DNA of 64,000 bases from NCBI RefSeq assembly GCF_003473485.1, contig NC_053042.1:37352762-37416761 (forward strand). Direction: 5' to 3'. A model generated the notes under the pieces. The model was not told the origin of the DNA and did not search any database. It saw only the letters and a program-made list of their open reading frames with translations. Origin of the DNA: Medicago truncatula. Taxonomy: Eukaryota > Streptophyta > Magnoliopsida > Fabales > Fabaceae. The translations under genes were made by a program, and so were the position numbers. Below, in pieces: positions 60,800 to 64,000 of this stretch. Every line of letters begins with the position of its first letter. Position 1 is the first letter of the stretch.

Positions 60800-60929
60800 G
60801 TTACATATAAGCTCTATTTATAGAGAAATACAATGACTTAGGGAGCAAGCACAATATAGCCCAATAAGCTAACAATATGATCCAACAACTCAATTGCTAT
60901 ATGGACATCCACTTGTAATATTCATAACA

Positions 60930-63900
60930 CTCCCCCTTGGATGTCCATCTTGGATATGCCTCATTAAAACCTTACTAGAGAAAAACCCAGTGGAAAAAAA
61001 TTCCAGTGAAGGAAAAAGAGTACAACATCCTTTTGTGTTATAATCTGCCTCGTTAAAAACCTTACCAGGAAACCCAATGGGATAAAACCATGGTTAAGGG
61101 AAAAAGAGTGCAGAACACATCTTTGTCTCCCCCTCATAAAGACAATTATATATGAGACGAAGAAGTTTAAACAATCTTTTATGCTAGTTACTCAAAATCT
61201 TTACTTGACGGTGACTTTGTAGAAAGATATGATATATCTCCATACTCTTCTCCAAATTAGCAGCTCTTGTGATATCTTCATATTGAGTTGTTGAAAGAAC
61301 CTCCTTTTATAATTAGAAAACCACAAGTTTCTTGTATGTGTGAAATCATAATCCTTAATAAAGAGCATTCTCCACTTCCTTGACGTAGTGCTAACATTTT
61401 CAAATGATCGGATGATATTGTTGTTTCTCTAAGATACAAATTGTATGTTTGACTTTGCTGCAATATCTGTATTTACTAATATTGACAAAAAAAATAACAC
61501 AATATATATATAATAAGCAAAATGCGTTTGTGTCCTCACCTGACCAATTCAAATTGTTCATGATTTTCTTGAGGACATGATCTTTACTCACATCAAGTGA
61601 CATCACAATCATTCTAGTACATAATCAATTAGATTTGTCCATAAAAACATTTATATAACAAAATTTAGAATCTCTTCAAGAGTTCTAATATATATACGAT
61701 TATAACAAATTCATTTCAAATCCTTAAGATGTCATCTTTCGAATAGATTTGATAGTATGTTTCACTCAAATGAAATCCTTCAAGTAGTTTCATATAATTC
61801 AAATAAATTGTAGCACATTTTCATATAATTTGAGCCTTTCATGTGCTACTGAACTTAATCAAGTATGAAAAAGTTCTTGGATTCACTTCTGGTGAATATG
61901 TCTTTTAAAATAAATGGTAGACATTTATCAATTCACTTCAGGTGAACATATCAAACTCTGTATATATGTAATTTACCATACTAATTCTTTTTTCGCGCGA
62001 AAAATCATATACAGTCATTTAACTTCACACCTTCAAGTGTGCGGACTACAAGTCCAAACAAGGTCTGCTTCATGAAGCGAGTTTGATTTCAGTAGAATTG
62101 TCTCTTTCCATTATGTAGATATTTTCTTTATCTATAATCTTTAGTCGACTTTAGCACATGATCCTCATTATTACTTATCACATAACGCTATATTATATGC
62201 AAAAACACATCAACGTTGACTTTATTTCGGTTCCATCTCATTCCATTGAGATCTTTTATTCATGACATAATTTACCAATATTTTATAAGTTTCAGGTACC
62301 TGATTAGTTCTTCTAGAACTGAAAAATCAATTATGTCAGAAAACTCTTTTAGAGTTTCTATATCCTCGTTTTGGGTTATCTTTCCTTTAAGCTCCTTTTC
62401 TTATTCAAAGCTTTTTATATTTGGAACCGATTGATCTATCATGCTTCAGGCACGATGAAGACTCATTTGCAATATTAGATTATCCGATATGGACATCTAT
62501 TTCGTTTGGAGCATTAGCAGCTAATATTTGATTTGTTTACCTTTGAATAATAGACAATAAGAGACAATAATATTTCCTTTCAAATAATTTATTTAAACTT
62601 CAGGTTCACAATTTTTAGCTGCTTACTATCTCCCCCTAATATTGTGAAAATCAAACCATCAATTGATAATCATCCTACTAGGCTATAAACAAGCTGGCTC
62701 AATACAATTAATGATAGATGGAGATTTATATCAAATATATTTTTCCAATATTCTTTCAAGATTTATCAAAATGCATTATATTGAAGCAATTGTGACATAC
62801 ACAACACATCCAAAAATTCACTTGGATGAAAAATATCAGGTTGTTAACCTTAAACCAATGATAGATTAAGGGGAGAACTTACATATAGTAATGTGTTGGC
62901 TTGATGCATATCAATATCTCAATATACAAAATTATTGATTCCCAAAATTGAGTCTATAAGGCATTATCTCATAACCAAAATAGAGTTTATAAGATATGGT
63001 CTCATAAGTATCAATCATACAATTAACTTTAGACGTCTAAAGAATGGATCTCCAAATCCATTTTTATGATCATATGCTACCAGCTGTTCAATATCAATTT
63101 GAATTGGTGAATGATACTTATAAAATGCTTTTTGAAAAGTTTAGAAAATAAACTCTTGGTCAAATTTGTTGACATAATAATCTCACAAACTTCTGGTTGT
63201 GAATATACATGTGATCATTTAGTTGATGCATCGATTCAAATCATATAATATTCAAGTACTTCACATGATCAATGTATTAATTTAAATAGCACCTTATATA
63301 AGTGAGGGATTCATTCTTTTAAATTGTCAACTCTATCTGGGAAGTAGTAACACACAATAGTTACTAGATTGAAGAATCTTCTGGCTCTTCAATATATATC
63401 CATTTTTTTTTTCAAATAGTTTATGCATCATAATAGATCCGGGATAACCCAACCAGTCTTGCCAACAAAATAATTTGTAAACTTCTGGTTTACGATATTA
63501 TGTGCTTACATTGCACAAATAATATAATATGTAAACTTCAGGTTTACTATAATATGTGCTTCCATTGCACTAATATAAATGTATTATAAATAAGAGACAA
63601 TAAAATTTCCACTACACTTATTTTCTCCAGAGTATATCTCGTAATATAGAGATTTTTAACATTAAAATTTTATGAGAATGCAATCTCAATGTTTAACTTT
63701 GTTCCTCTATGTAACAATAAATTAGTTATTTAGGAGCCTTCGATAATTTATTTATTTTGAACTGCAATGCTAACATTGATTCCTTGCATCATAATTTATG
63801 AAAAATATTCCTGGTTCTTCCAAAATGCATGATTGAAACCATATTATTGTATAAAAAAAATAAATTAATAACAATAAATTTCAAATATCATAATCATGCT

Positions 63901-64000
63901 ATAACCCAAATATTCAATTTCAAATTAAATAAACTTGAATCTTATATATACGAGAGAAAAAATCATGTCAATATTGATTCACTACATGTGAATATAAATA
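60930..64000 (-). mobile_element. Decayed Ty1/copia polyprotein region, continues past the window
   Basis: No long frame survives, but minus-strand fragments follow copia order. Near 63480-63360 a GAG-pre-integrase block (WQDWLGYPGSIMMHKLFEKK, then LKSQKILQS); near 63210-63150 integrase-like residues; near 62540-62420 the hinge after integrase (NAPNEIDVHIG, stop, SNIANESSSCLKHDRS); near 62070-62020 the start of the reverse transcriptase (FGLVVRTLEGVK); near 61610-61500 a later reverse-transcriptase segment (SLDVSKDHVLK); and near 61420-61310 RNase H (LKMLALRQGSGECSLLR, then SHIQETCGF). The non-coding spacer 61140-60950 repeats 'actctttttcc...ccactgggttt' twice and leads to the polypurine tract and 3' LTR. 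Many stops and shifts break the frame. The 5' LTR and gag would lie beyond the right end. Confidence 0.82.

Larger units (their letters stand above)
59278..60929 (-). mobile_element. 3' LTR of a Ty1/copia element, split by a later insertion
   Basis: Read on the minus strand the LTR starts TGTTATGAATATTACAAG at 60929, directly after a polypurine tract (CCAAGGGGGAG, 60930-60940), and ends TTTCATAACA at 59278. Without the nested insertion (59392-60799 plus its duplicated 5 bases) it is about 239 bp. It contains a TATA-like 'ctctataaatagagc' near 60810-60825 and a purine-rich end. Inverted terminal TGTTATGAA / TTCATAACA is intact. Confidence 0.8.

Overview
The window looks like euchromatic chromosome sequence from a legume of the inverted-repeat-lacking clade, most likely a Medicago species. 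It is AT-rich, its genes have many short introns with GT/AG borders, it is crowded with small DNA transposons, and it carries a two-exon gene of the nodule-specific cysteine-rich (NCR) peptide type, a family known essentially from these legumes. The species assignment is inference; no search was run.

Layout, left to right. 1884-3206 (-): secreted glycine-rich cell-wall-type protein. 7782-8073 (+): four-cysteine NCR-like peptide. 11426-16882 (+): 20-exon aconitase copy, intact at every splice junction but with one in-frame TAG at the end of exon 7 and several changes in otherwise conserved motifs. 18457-18882 (+): small intronless conserved-looking protein with a fold-back in its 3' region. 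21331-24965 (-): seven-exon peroxisomal Mpv17/PMP22 protein. 29571-30217 (-): three-exon PLAC8/PCR cysteine-rich membrane protein. 35070-35778 (+): dead type I MADS-box gene. 45119-45832 (+): its intact paralogue. 49856-51601 (+): seven-exon B2-type cyclin-dependent kinase.

The two MADS genes lie in an old tandem segmental duplication (about 31.6-37.1 kb and 39.1-46.9 kb). A LINE remnant sits between the copies, and later insertions are present in one copy and absent from the other. The gene-poor right end (about 55.7-64.0 kb) is a transposon graveyard. It holds a Stowaway-like MITE, two hAT-type elements with perfect 8-bp target duplications, a SINE, and a decayed Ty1/copia element on the minus strand whose 3' LTR is split by a solo LTR carrying an unusual cluster of palindromes.

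The genes do not form a shared pathway; they are independent plant genes. I found no convincing new biological system. The items most worth a second look are the NCR gene, the single-stop aconitase, the live/dead MADS pair, and the palindrome array in the nested LTR.
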